IMG/VR virus record: IMGVR_UViG_3300034018_001553
Span: 1 to 20,429 of that record
Reading direction: 5' to 3' (one strand)
Source of the DNA: a virus
Length of the DNA: 20,429 nt
Positions within the stretch are counted from its first letter, which is position 1; each line of letters opens with the position of its first letter. A program made the position numbers and the translations under genes. The notes under the pieces are model-generated. The model ran no database searches. It worked only from the letters and a program-made list of their open reading frames with translations, and had not been told where the DNA came from. Positions 14,216 to 20,423 of this stretch are shown in pieces.

Positions 14216-14563
14216 CTAATACCCATAGACATTATATTTTTCTATTTCATTTACTTTTAAATAAACAGAACAAGAATTTGTATATTCATCAACTCCGTTT
14301 ATTTTGTGTTTAATTTTAAAAGTTGTCGTAATTATATCTTCAACTTCAAAAACAACAGGTATATTTCTATTTGAAAGAAATGTTTTAATTTCTTCGCTTA
14401 AATCACAGTATTGAATTAAGTTTATTTTTTCCCCAATCAAGGGGCATCGAAATAAATTAAATGAAATGCTATAATTGTCTTTTATAAAACCACGTTTTTT
14501 AAATGTTTTATAAATTTTATTTTTTGGATTTATAAATAATGTAATGTTAAAAATTGTATTCAT
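14216..14563 (-). CDS. Hypothetical protein, 115 aa
   Basis: The protein starts MNTIFNITLFINPKNKIYKTF and appears strand-rich throughout (INLIQYCDLSEEIKTF; IPVVFEVEDIITTTFKIKHK; SCSVYLKVNEIEKY). It has no membrane segment and no motif I recognise. It lies 5 bases after the 49-aa ORF in the operon from 14974; about 57 bases without a gene follow before the 34-aa ORF. Confidence 0.65.
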   Translation of the reverse strand: MNTIFNITLFINPKNKIYKTFKKRGFIKDNYSISFNLFRCPLIGEKINLIQYCDLSEEIKTFLSNRNIPVVFEVEDIITTTFKIKHKINGVDEYTNSCSVYLKVNEIEKYNVYGY

Positions 14564-14568
14564 TTTAT

Positions 14569-14718
14569 TTAATTTTTACAAAATTTATATTTAACTTCAA
14601 AAATCGTCTTTTCAAAATTTGGATCGTGTGCCAAATTGTAAACCGACAAATCAATTTTATTTGGTTTAAAAGCGGGTTTGTATATTTTACCCGCTTGTTG
14701 GTGGTTTGTTTTATTCAT
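14569..14718 (-). CDS. Hypothetical protein, 49 aa
   Basis: The ORF encodes MNKTNHQQAGKIYKPAFKPN and ends EVKYKFCKN. It is basic and probably soluble; no family recognised. It overlaps the end of the 87-aa gene by 8 bases and is 5 bases from the next ATG, consistent with translational coupling. Confidence 0.5.
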   Translation of the reverse strand: MNKTNHQQAGKIYKPAFKPNKIDLSVYNLAHDPNFEKTIFEVKYKFCKN

Positions 14719-14974
14719 TTGTGTAAATTATTTTTTGGTTGTTTAAATACTCACTAATATTTGGACACCCTGTTATTTCAATATTTTCAGCCAAATAATC
14801 AGCGTAAAATCTACCGCTTTTTATTTTGTCAATATCAAAACTGATACCTGTGTCAGTTTCGATATTTTCGCTTCCCCAATATTCCTCATCAGGGTGGTCG
14901 CTCAACTTTTCTAAAACAACCTCTTGCATCTTTTCATAAATGCTATTTTCTAACTGCTTTAAGATTTTTTTCAT
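14711..14974 (-). CDS. Hypothetical acidic protein, 87 aa (first gene of the operon)
   Basis: The protein starts MKKILKQLENSIYEKMQEVV and is acidic in the middle (SDHPDEEYWGSENIETDTGI), then FDIDKIKSGRFYADYLAENI and a short end NQKIIYTNE. I do not recognise the family. It is the first gene behind the regulated promoter at 15001, and its ATG follows TTTAAACACACAATATC. The first position suggests an early protein. Confidence 0.65.
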   Translation of the reverse strand: MKKILKQLENSIYEKMQEVVLEKLSDHPDEEYWGSENIETDTGISFDIDKIKSGRFYADYLAENIEITGCPNISEYLNNQKIIYTNE

Positions 14975-15000
14975 GATATTGTGTGTTTAAAATTATAGTA

Positions 15001-15065
15001 CAAAGATACACCTTTATTTTAAATATTATAACATTATAATAAATTTTAAGAAAATTTTAACATTT
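15001..15065 (-). promoter_or_regulatory. Promoter with shared 40-bp upstream element (copy 2)
   Basis: TATCTTTG (15008-15001) fits TAnnTTTG. Upstream, TTATAACATTATAA (15026-15039), eight bases and AAGAAAATTTTAACATTT (15048-15065) repeat the block seen at 7229-7268. A second -7 box and a terminator lie further upstream (15071-15134). Confidence 0.65.
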
Positions 15066-15070
15066 AACAG

Positions 15071-15105
15071 AAAACCCCCGATGTCTTTTGGTAGACTATC
15101 GAGGG
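15071..15105 (-). terminator. Intrinsic terminator after the C5-methyltransferase gene
   Basis: The minus strand has CCCTCGAT-A-GTCT pairing with AGACATCGGGGG (one bulged A, one G-U) around a short loop, followed by TTTT and C. It should end the 17278-15155 operon. Confidence 0.8.
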
Positions 15106-15113
15106 CTTAACAT
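15096..15113 (-). CDS. Putative 5-codon leader ORF at the terminator
   Basis: MLSPR starts at 15113, directly after GTGTTTAAA, and its TAG (15098-15096) lies in the first terminator arm. It may be a chance ORF; it is listed because three other promoter-terminator leaders in the window have a short ORF in a similar place. Confidence 0.2.
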   Translation of the reverse strand: MLSPR

Positions 15114-15126
15114 TTTAAACACAGGG

Positions 15127-15134
15127 CAAATATA
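15127..15134 (-). promoter_or_regulatory. Possible -7 element between methyltransferase and terminator
   Basis: TATATTTG followed by CCC matches the box at 7202, but no clear TTTG is seen upstream. RNA from here would meet the terminator after about 15-50 bases. Confidence 0.4.
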
Positions 15135-15154
15135 CGATTATTTTTTAAATAAAA

Positions 15155-16231
15155 TTAGATTTTTGATAACCATTGTTCATATACTTGTTTTGCTATTTGT
15201 GCAGTCATTACTGGCGGAACACTCATACCACATGCGTAACTTATATTTAATGGTGTTGGCTCATAATCTAATGGAAAAGTTGATGCTAACATAATTTCTC
15301 TTTTTGTCAATGTTCTTAATTGTTCATAATGAAATGCACCGCTTCGGCTTTTATCATGTGGGGTTAATGTTTTTAACACTTCATTTGGGTTTGTTTTATA
15401 GCAACCAAAGAAATGTCCTTTTGGGTGTGCTGTTCCAAAGTTATCACCTACCTTAACTTTATCATATAAATCAACATAGCTTGGTGGCGGGGTGTACATT
15501 GGTTCTGCATTATTACCACACTCTATTTCTTTATAAGGTATTTCAGCTTCTTTAAATTGCAACTCCAACTTTGGCACTATTGTAAACATATCAGCATTAT
15601 ACAAAAATGGTTCAGCTAAATCTTTACGCAAAGCAATAAAAAACACTCTTTCTCTTTTTTGTGGCACTCCCATTTTTGAAGCATCTAACAACCAATGTTG
15701 CACATAATAACCAGCCAAATCTAATTCCCTATAAATTTGTCTTACATATTGCTTTGCATCACCTAAAATTAACCCTTTCACATTTTCAGCAATTACTACT
15801 TTAGGTTGTAACTTTTTAGCCAAATCAATAAAATCAAAAAACAAAGTATCTAAAACCTGCATTGCTTGTCCCTCTCTAAATACTTTGTCTTTACCCCAAT
15901 CTTTTTCACGATTTCCAGCCATTGAAAAACTGCTACAAGGTGGCGAACCATCCAAAATATCTAAATTGTAAAGTTCATCAGGCAAATCAGTCCTTAATTT
16001 AAAGGTCTGTATTGGCTCTAAATAAGCATATTTTGGATTATGGTTAGCTTTGTATGCTTCAATCATTTTAGGGTCAATCTCATTGCATCCTAATACATCA
16101 AATCCAGCCAATTTATAACCCATAGTTGAACCACCGCCACAAGCAAAGCAACTAAAAACTTTACCTTTGTCTTTTGTAAATACCGCATCCTTTAAAGTCC
16201 ATTTATAAGGGAAGTTATGTTTATTTATCAT
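15155..16231 (-). CDS. DNA cytosine-C5 methyltransferase
   Basis: The 358-residue enzyme transfers a methyl group from SAM to cytosine C5 in DNA. Motifs in order: I, VFSCFACGGGSTMGYKLAGF (from residue 25); II, NEIDP (50-54); IV, DGSPPCSSFS with catalytic Cys99; VI, AENVKG (148-153); VIII, QKRERVFFIA (191-200); IX-X near LTPHDKSRSGAF and ISYACGMSVPPVMTAQIA. The PCSSFS form instead of PCQPFS is common in phage enzymes. The target-recognition region lies between about 205 and 290. No endonuclease gene is adjacent, so it is an orphan enzyme, likely for protection from restriction; with the gene at 3674 the phage encodes two chemically different modifications. It is the last gene before the terminator at 15071. 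Confidence 0.93.
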   Translation of the reverse strand: MINKHNFPYKWTLKDAVFTKDKGKVFSCFACGGGSTMGYKLAGFDVLGCNEIDPKMIEAYKANHNPKYAYLEPIQTFKLRTDLPDELYNLDILDGSPPCSSFSMAGNREKDWGKDKVFREGQAMQVLDTLFFDFIDLAKKLQPKVVIAENVKGLILGDAKQYVRQIYRELDLAGYYVQHWLLDASKMGVPQKRERVFFIALRKDLAEPFLYNADMFTIVPKLELQFKEAEIPYKEIECGNNAEPMYTPPPSYVDLYDKVKVGDNFGTAHPKGHFFGCYKTNPNEVLKTLTPHDKSRSGAFHYEQLRTLTKREIMLASTFPLDYEPTPLNISYACGMSVPPVMTAQIAKQVYEQWLSKI

Positions 16232-16235
16232 ACTC

Positions 16236-16769
16236 TTAAAATTTAAATCTATACCCTACAACTATATTATTAACATTATTTATTCTCAAATAATCAACTT
16301 CAATATTTTTAAAACCTACACCCGCTTTTAATATAGGCGTGGTGGCGTTTAAATCTGAACCGATACCAACACTCAAAGAAAAGTTTTTCGAGCGTTCTGG
16401 CTTAATTATATAGTCTAATTCAATATGTTTTACTTCTCCAGTAGTAATGCCTTTTATGTTTGCAATTAAATTGTCATCACTTGTGGCCCATTGAAATTGT
16501 TTAGGCTCGATAGTTTGAGAATAAACACTATCTTTTTTAGTACATGGCAAATCTACAAAAATCGTTTGTAAGCTATCCTTTTGTTTTTGCCAACGTGTAA
16601 CGTGTTTTGTTATTAATCTGTCTTTAAACTCGCTTATTTTAATCGTATCGTGCTTTATTTCTATTTCTTTAGAAATTAACGTGCCTTGTTTCGGCTCATG
16701 TCTACAAGTTTGCATCAATAAGAATACAATTGCACCACCTAAAAATAAATAAATTAATGGTTGTTTCAT
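16236..16769 (-). CDS. Membrane-anchored protein with beta-rich C-terminus (DUF6808-like, spanin candidate)
   Basis: The 177-residue protein has an N-terminal hydrophobic helix (about residues 4-20) followed by CRHEP, then a polar helical linker (about 30-100, with KHDTIKISEFKDRLITKHVTRWQKQKD), and a C-terminal part of alternating strands (FSLSVGIGSDLN; ILKAGVGFKN; IEVDYLRINN; IVVGYRFKF) ending in an aromatic Phe, as in outer-membrane beta proteins. The layout resembles what I recall of DUF6808 proteins of Bacteroidota and their phages. An inner-membrane anchor, a periplasmic linker and an outer-membrane-like end would suit a spanin; this is inference. The Cys at 22 is not in a clean lipobox. 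It overlaps the upstream gene by ATGA and lies 4 bases before the methyltransferase start. Confidence 0.6.
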   Translation of the reverse strand: MKQPLIYLFLGGAIVFLLMQTCRHEPKQGTLISKEIEIKHDTIKISEFKDRLITKHVTRWQKQKDSLQTIFVDLPCTKKDSVYSQTIEPKQFQWATSDDNLIANIKGITTGEVKHIELDYIIKPERSKNFSLSVGIGSDLNATTPILKAGVGFKNIEVDYLRINNVNNIVVGYRFKF

Positions 16770-16975
16770 TTTATAAGTTTTAATTGTTCAACATTCGCTT
16801 GCGGAATCAATCCAATAACAGCATCAAAATTAACTCTTTTTCCGTTAATAAAAACGTATGTATATTTTCCGTTTTTAGTTTTAGCAACTTTTTTGAAATA
16901 TAGCATTCTCAAAGACTTTTCGCAAAATCTTTTCAGTCTGTAAATCTCGTTGTTATGTTTGACGTAGTTTTTCAT
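16766..16975 (-). CDS. Hypothetical basic protein, 69 aa
   Basis: With ATG 16975 the protein starts MKNYVKHNNEIYRLKRFCEK and continues with basic strands (KKVAKTKNGKYTYVFINGKR), ending NVEQLKLIK. A longer frame to 17014 would need TTG and is not preferred. It has a strongly positive charge and may bind nucleic acid; no family is recognised. It overlaps the next gene by ATGA. Confidence 0.55.
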   Translation of the reverse strand: MKNYVKHNNEIYRLKRFCEKSLRMLYFKKVAKTKNGKYTYVFINGKRVNFDAVIGLIPQANVEQLKLIK

Positions 16976-17014
16976 TTGTAAATTGGGTTGCGTATATTTA
17001 CGAGTTAGTAGCAA

Positions 17015-17278
17015 TTATTTTTTGCTACGTTCTGCACAAAATTTACAGTTCCCTTTATGTGTCATCATTTGTGAGTAACCAACGCCCGATATTAAGTATT
17101 GGCAACTATCAAATTCTATTATTGATATTTGATAACCATTAACTTCTACTGCTGTTTTAAATACTTTCGAGCGTTCTTCTGCTCTATTCATATCATCGCA
17201 ACCGCAAAAAATAACAGCTACTAACAGCACATAAGCAAAAGCAAAGGTTCTGTGGTAAATTGATGTTTTCGTTTTCAT
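17015..17278 (-). CDS. Small lipoprotein with HKGNCKFC motif, 87 aa
   Basis: The N-terminus MKTKTSIYHRTFAFAYVLLV is a signal sequence leading to VIFCGCDDM, a lipobox-like site with the Cys at residue 27 as probable lipid anchor, followed by Asp-Asp. The mature part is short and ends GYSQMMTHKGNCKFCAERSKK. The 'H-K-G-N-C-K-x-C' end with two cysteines resembles a small family seen in Bacteroidota genomes and their phages; function unknown. It is the first gene of the operon that also encodes the membrane-anchored beta protein, so an outer-membrane partner role in lysis is possible. No promoter was found directly upstream; the cassette at 17344-18399 may have separated it from its original one. 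Confidence 0.65.
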   Translation of the reverse strand: MKTKTSIYHRTFAFAYVLLVAVIFCGCDDMNRAEERSKVFKTAVEVNGYQISIIEFDSCQYLISGVGYSQMMTHKGNCKFCAERSKK

Positions 17279-17343
17279 ATTATATTCTGTTTTTAAGTTA
17301 AAATTTTCGTTTCTAAATCTTTGCCTTCGCTTATCTGCGAAAC

Positions 17344-18399
17344 GTTATATGAAATGCCTCGCTGACCGTTTCCAATTAAAGTTCCGTGAAGGAAAAACAA
17401 AAAGAAAAAAGCCACCGCATTTTTAAATATCTCGTGTATCAAAGTTAATTTCATTTTCAGTTTCTATTCTTGGGTTCAAATCATTTGTTCCGCAAAAACC
17501 GTTACATTCAAATAAAGGTTTTACTTCTTGTGGTTTCATATCTGCCAAGCATTTTAATTCAGGATATTCAGGATGCTTTTTTAGAAATATAAATTGCTTC
17601 CATTTAACACCGCTTTCTTCAACTATTGATTTAGCTTCTTTACTTTGGTCTTTCAGCATCGTTACAGGCTCTCCACGCAAAGCAGTTAGTTTGTGTTCCA
17701 TTTCTGCCATTGCATTAAACTTATCAATGAAATCTCGTTCCATCTTTTGCCAATATCCAATACCGCCTTGAACGCATCCAGTCTTAAAGCAATTATTATT
17801 TCTAAATCCTAATTGATACATTTTAGGTATTTCAATTCCAGCATCTTGCACAATTCGTAAGCAATCATCTTTATCGTATGCCATCATAAGTAATGGATAA
17901 ATACCTTTTGCTTTCGGGTGGTTTTTATGGAGTCCTAATGCTCTGTTACATTCTTTTTTATCAAACTCAAATCCGAATACTTGATAATCATATTCATTTT
18001 CTTCTTGCCATTTTTCACGCACCCTTCTTTTTAATTGAGTTGAACAAATTGCACCAGTAGCCACATTTAGAGATTTGTGTTTAGTCCAAACATCTTGTAT
18101 GTTTTCATAATCTTTTCCTATTTCGGTTATCAGTTCAATTTCTTGACCATACCATCTTTCGCAATCTGCAAAAAACCTATAAGTATCTTCATCTTCATTG
18201 TAGGTGTCAATCATCACTATTCTGCATTCGTTTTTGCCTTTAAACAAATCCAATGCAATTTTACAAGCTACGGCAGATGTAATTCCTCCACTCCACCAAC
18301 AAATTATTTTTTTATTTTCCATCCCTTTTTTTCTTTTTGTTTTTCTGTTTAGTGTTTCAATTCAAGTTTTGTACTAAATAAGTCGGCACTTCATATAAC
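17344..18399 (-). mobile_element. Putative gene cassette bounded by 15-bp inverted repeats
   Basis: GTTATATGAAATGCC (17344-17358) and its near-exact inverse, GTTATATGAAGTGCC on the minus strand (18399-18385), bound a unit of about 1.06 kb with one gene. Next to the right end is a long imperfect palindrome (18393-18476) that resembles an integron attC site. Next to the left end are short inverted repeats (TTCGC/GCGAA at 17327-17342). The flanks are visibly richer in G+C than nearby phage spacers. There is no transposase or integron integrase, and no clear target-site duplication. Confidence 0.5.
17423..18322 (-). CDS. PP-loop ATPase / PAPS-reductase-family protein
   Basis: The 299-residue protein belongs to the adenine-nucleotide alpha-hydrolase/PAPS-reductase-like superfamily. 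It opens with ICWWSGGITSAVACKIALDL, where SGGITS (11-16) is the PP-loop, followed by the strand IVMIDTYNEDEDTY. Further features are NVATGAICSTQLKRRVREKW (Cys93), FGFEFDKKE and NNNCFKTGCVQGGIGYWQKM (Cys178, Cys183), which could bind a metal or carry a thiol. Close look-alikes occur in Bacteroidota and phage genomes with unknown substrate. Sulfonucleotide reduction, nucleotide or tRNA thiolation and DNA modification are all conceivable; none can be chosen from sequence. It is the only gene in the inverted-repeat cassette and has its own promoter at 18485, so it is probably an acquired accessory gene. Confidence 0.8.
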   Translation of the reverse strand: MENKKIICWWSGGITSAVACKIALDLFKGKNECRIVMIDTYNEDEDTYRFFADCERWYGQEIELITEIGKDYENIQDVWTKHKSLNVATGAICSTQLKRRVREKWQEENEYDYQVFGFEFDKKECNRALGLHKNHPKAKGIYPLLMMAYDKDDCLRIVQDAGIEIPKMYQLGFRNNNCFKTGCVQGGIGYWQKMERDFIDKFNAMAEMEHKLTALRGEPVTMLKDQSKEAKSIVEESGVKWKQFIFLKKHPEYPELKCLADMKPQEVKPLFECNGFCGTNDLNPRIETENEINFDTRDI

Positions 18400-18476
18400 A
18401 CGGGTTTGGCAAAATGGCTTTCCGACACACAAGCCAACGCACAAAAGCCACTTCGCCAAGCCCGATACCGTTAAAT
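18393..18476. repeat. attC-like imperfect palindrome
   Basis: A 21-bp pair of arms (18401-18421 and 18444-18464, 18 of 21 complementary) encloses a 22-base loop. Outside the arms lie ATATAAC (18393-18399) and GTTAAAT (18470-18476), close to the RYYYAAC / GTTRRRY boxes of integron attC sites, with 1 and 5 unpaired bases between box and arm. Total size, 84 bases, is in the attC range. Confidence 0.5.
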
Positions 18477-18484
18477 TTACTCCA

Positions 18485-18516
18485 CAAAAATAATACATTT
18501 ACAAATAATTTACAAA
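18485..18516 (-). promoter_or_regulatory. Promoter of the PP-loop gene
   Basis: TTTG (18516-18513), a 20-base spacer and TATTTTTG (18492-18485) fit TTTG / TAnnTTTG. The RNA would carry the attC-like hairpin in its leader. Confidence 0.55.
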
Positions 18517-18572
18517 TCAAAAACGCAATTGATTAATATTTTAAAGTGTTTTGTGTGTTTTGGTTTAAATTA

Positions 18573-18788
18573 TTAATCAACAACTAACAAACTAACATCT
18601 AAAATCAACCATTGCATAGTTATGTTAATCGCATATTTAGACATATTTGTTTTTTTTCTTAAATAGTTTTCGCTCCATTCTATCCACTCGCTTTGTTGGT
18701 CTGCAGTCATTGTGTATTGTTGAAACCAATTGTCTTTTCGTTTCAAAACATCATTAAAAGTAATATCATGCTTTGATATTTCAAACAT
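18573..18788 (-). CDS. Conserved small phage protein, 71 aa
   Basis: With ATG 18788 the protein reads MFEISKHDITFNDVLKRKDN, then WFQQYTMTADQQSEWIEWSE and the end MQWLILDVSLLVVD. The pattern 'WF..YTMT..Q..EW..W...YLRK' is one I recognise from small phage proteins without known function. A longer frame needs TTG 18824 and overlaps the previous gene by 20 bases; the ATG start leaves a 16-base gap. It is the last gene before the cassette. Confidence 0.65.
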   Translation of the reverse strand: MFEISKHDITFNDVLKRKDNWFQQYTMTADQQSEWIEWSENYLRKKTNMSKYAINITMQWLILDVSLLVVD

Positions 18789-18804
18789 TTTATTGATAAT
18801 ATCC

Positions 18805-19800
18805 TTATACAATTGCGTTTTCAATTATTCTAATATTTTTTACTTTATAATTGCCATTGTTGTCGGTTGTAATGTGTGCGAAGCCATGGTTCCACTTATT
18901 AAAAGGATAGTAATCTGGTTTTAATCCACACAAACAACCAACAGACCATGCCGTTACTACTACACCGCTTAAAGACTTTTCAGAATGTTCACTACTTTGA
19001 TGGTGATGACCTATGATGCTACTTTCTTTTGATCGCATATATAAGCCTCGAGCGGGATTTACAGGACTAAAAACACTATGACCAAACTCATGTCCATGTA
19101 GCATTGCGAGTTTGCCGGCATAAGCCATTTGTTTGCCGTCTATAAGTTGGATATTTTTTTCTTTAAGTCTTAAAATACTCGCAAAATCAAAATCACCAAC
19201 GCCTAATAATTCGGGTGCATTTTGTTTTATATAGTTTTCGTATCTGTCCTCATGATTGCCAATCTTATAAAAAATATCTGCTTTCAATTCCTTTTTAAGA
19301 TAGTCTAAAAAATCACGCCCCATTTCTATTTCACTTGCAAAGTCCCTCAATCGTCTATCTTTTGTAAACCTTGATAACTGATAAAAGTCTAAAATATCCC
19401 CATTTAAATAAACCGTATTGACTTTGTTTTCTTTGCCGTATTTGATTGCCAAATCAACTGCATTCATATCATGATATGGCAAATGAATATCACTTAAAAA
19501 TAAAATATTGTTATTTTTTTTAGGCAAAATAAAAGGCTTCAACTCTTTATAATCTGACTTTAAATATCTGTTTAGTGCTTGTTTTTTTTCCATTGGTGTG
19601 CGTTTAAAATTAGTGTTATCTGTTTTTGTTTTTTTGCCTTTTTTTTCGTCTCTATGCGTTCGTACTATATCCCTTGCGTTTTCAAAACTTGTAAACTCGC
19701 TCGGGTAGTCGTTATGCATTAGCCTTGCTATACCGCTTGTGGTGTGTTTAGGATATTTTGTCAAATACTCTATTGCAATTAGTCCTTTTGATGTTATCAT
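18805..19800 (-). CDS. Metallophosphoesterase with N-terminal winged-helix-like domain
   Basis: The 331-residue protein has a calcineurin-like phosphoesterase domain from about residue 97. Metal-binding motifs are SDIHLPYHD (Asp104, His106), NGDILDF (Asp135), GNHED (about 180), MLHGHEFGH and GHHHQSSEHS. Such enzymes cleave phosphomono- or diesters and often process nucleic-acid ends or nucleotides. The first 60 residues (LIAIEYLTKYPKHTTSGIAR; FENARDIVRTHRDEKKGKK) look like a winged-helix unit ending in a basic linker, which suggests DNA binding and therefore DNA or RNA as the substrate. Phages use similar proteins near replication or packaging genes. The substrate is unproven. It begins 9 bases after the 55-aa gene. 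Confidence 0.85.
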   Translation of the reverse strand: MITSKGLIAIEYLTKYPKHTTSGIARLMHNDYPSEFTSFENARDIVRTHRDEKKGKKTKTDNTNFKRTPMEKKQALNRYLKSDYKELKPFILPKKNNNILFLSDIHLPYHDMNAVDLAIKYGKENKVNTVYLNGDILDFYQLSRFTKDRRLRDFASEIEMGRDFLDYLKKELKADIFYKIGNHEDRYENYIKQNAPELLGVGDFDFASILRLKEKNIQLIDGKQMAYAGKLAMLHGHEFGHSVFSPVNPARGLYMRSKESSIIGHHHQSSEHSEKSLSGVVVTAWSVGCLCGLKPDYYPFNKWNHGFAHITTDNNGNYKVKNIRIIENAIV

Positions 19801-19809
19801 ATAATAAAT

Positions 19810-19977
19810 TTATTTGCTAAACATTTTAAAAATTGTGTTCACTATGTTATCTTCTTGTTGTATTTTGTAAAATATAATGTCTCTAAAAACTTTTGCCTTT
19901 GCCTCAGCAACGTTTTCGGCATTAACTCGTTTCATTAGTTTTTTGCCGTACATTTCAAAATATACTTTGAAAATCAT
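19810..19977 (-). CDS. Hypothetical protein, 55 aa
   Basis: The ORF encodes MIFKVYFEMYGKKLMKRVNA, then ENVAEAKAKVFRDIIFYKIQ, ending NTIFKMFSK. The strand plus helix layout with 'V-x-A-x-[NS]-x-x-x-A' is common to many short phage proteins of unknown function. Its ATG overlaps the lysozyme TGA as ATGA, good evidence for coupled translation. Confidence 0.65.
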   Translation of the reverse strand: MIFKVYFEMYGKKLMKRVNAENVAEAKAKVFRDIIFYKIQQEDNIVNTIFKMFSK

Positions 19978-20423
19978 GTTTTAAAATATAAGTTTGCCTC
20001 TGCTTCACGTCTTAATGTCAAACCCCTTAACACTTTGCCACCCGCTCTATTCCAACGCATAAATTGCGCTCTTATATTTGGGTCGTTTGGGTTTGCATTT
20101 ACTAATCTTAAAAGCGTGGATTTACCAACTGCACTAATACCTATATTATAAGCCAAACAAACTAAAGCGCTAAATTGATTGTTATTTATTTTAGCTTTTA
20201 ACAAAGTTCTTAAAGGCGTGGCAAATCTTTGCTCAACAATATTATTAAATAGTTCGTTTGCCCTTTGCTTTGTAATTTTGTCACCTTGTTTTACTTTAGC
20301 GCCATTCTCATAAAAGGTATTGCCATAACCAATTGTCCATACGTTTGCTGGACATAAATAAGCGTCTAATCTCAGACCCTCGTATCGGTGCATTAAGTCA
20401 ATTGCATCTTGTGTTATTGTCAT
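19974..20423 (-). CDS. Phage lysozyme, GH24 family (endolysin)
   Basis: The 149-residue endolysin hydrolyses the glycan strands of peptidoglycan. The catalytic part is YEGLRLDAYLCPANVWTIGYGNT: Glu15, then eight residues, Cys24, then five residues, Thr30. This is the E-8-(D/C)-5-T arrangement of GH24, in the Cys variant rather than the T4 Asp. The rest follows the family: KQRANELF, NNQFSALVCLAYNIGISA, STLLRLVN and the end FMRWNRAGGKVLRGLTLRREAEANLYF. No signal peptide or signal-anchor helix precedes the domain (MTITQDAIDL), so release should need a holin, which is not recognisable in this window. It is the first complete gene at the right edge; its upstream region lies outside. Confidence 0.93.
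   Translation of the reverse strand: MTITQDAIDLMHRYEGLRLDAYLCPANVWTIGYGNTFYENGAKVKQGDKITKQRANELFNNIVEQRFATPLRTLLKAKINNNQFSALVCLAYNIGISAVGKSTLLRLVNANPNDPNIRAQFMRWNRAGGKVLRGLTLRREAEANLYFKT

Noticed and set aside
16699-16769. Lipobox at Cys22 of the membrane-anchored protein
   Set aside because: The residues before the Cys (LMQT) do not fit the small-residue rule at -1, so a plain membrane anchor is more likely.
17279-17422. Terminator after the PP-loop gene
   Set aside because: There are T-runs and short inverted repeats, but no GC-rich stem directly followed by a T-tract on the minus strand.
17344-18399. Insertion sequence or transposon
   Set aside because: There are inverted ends but no transposase gene and no clear target-site duplication; a cassette-like unit fits better.
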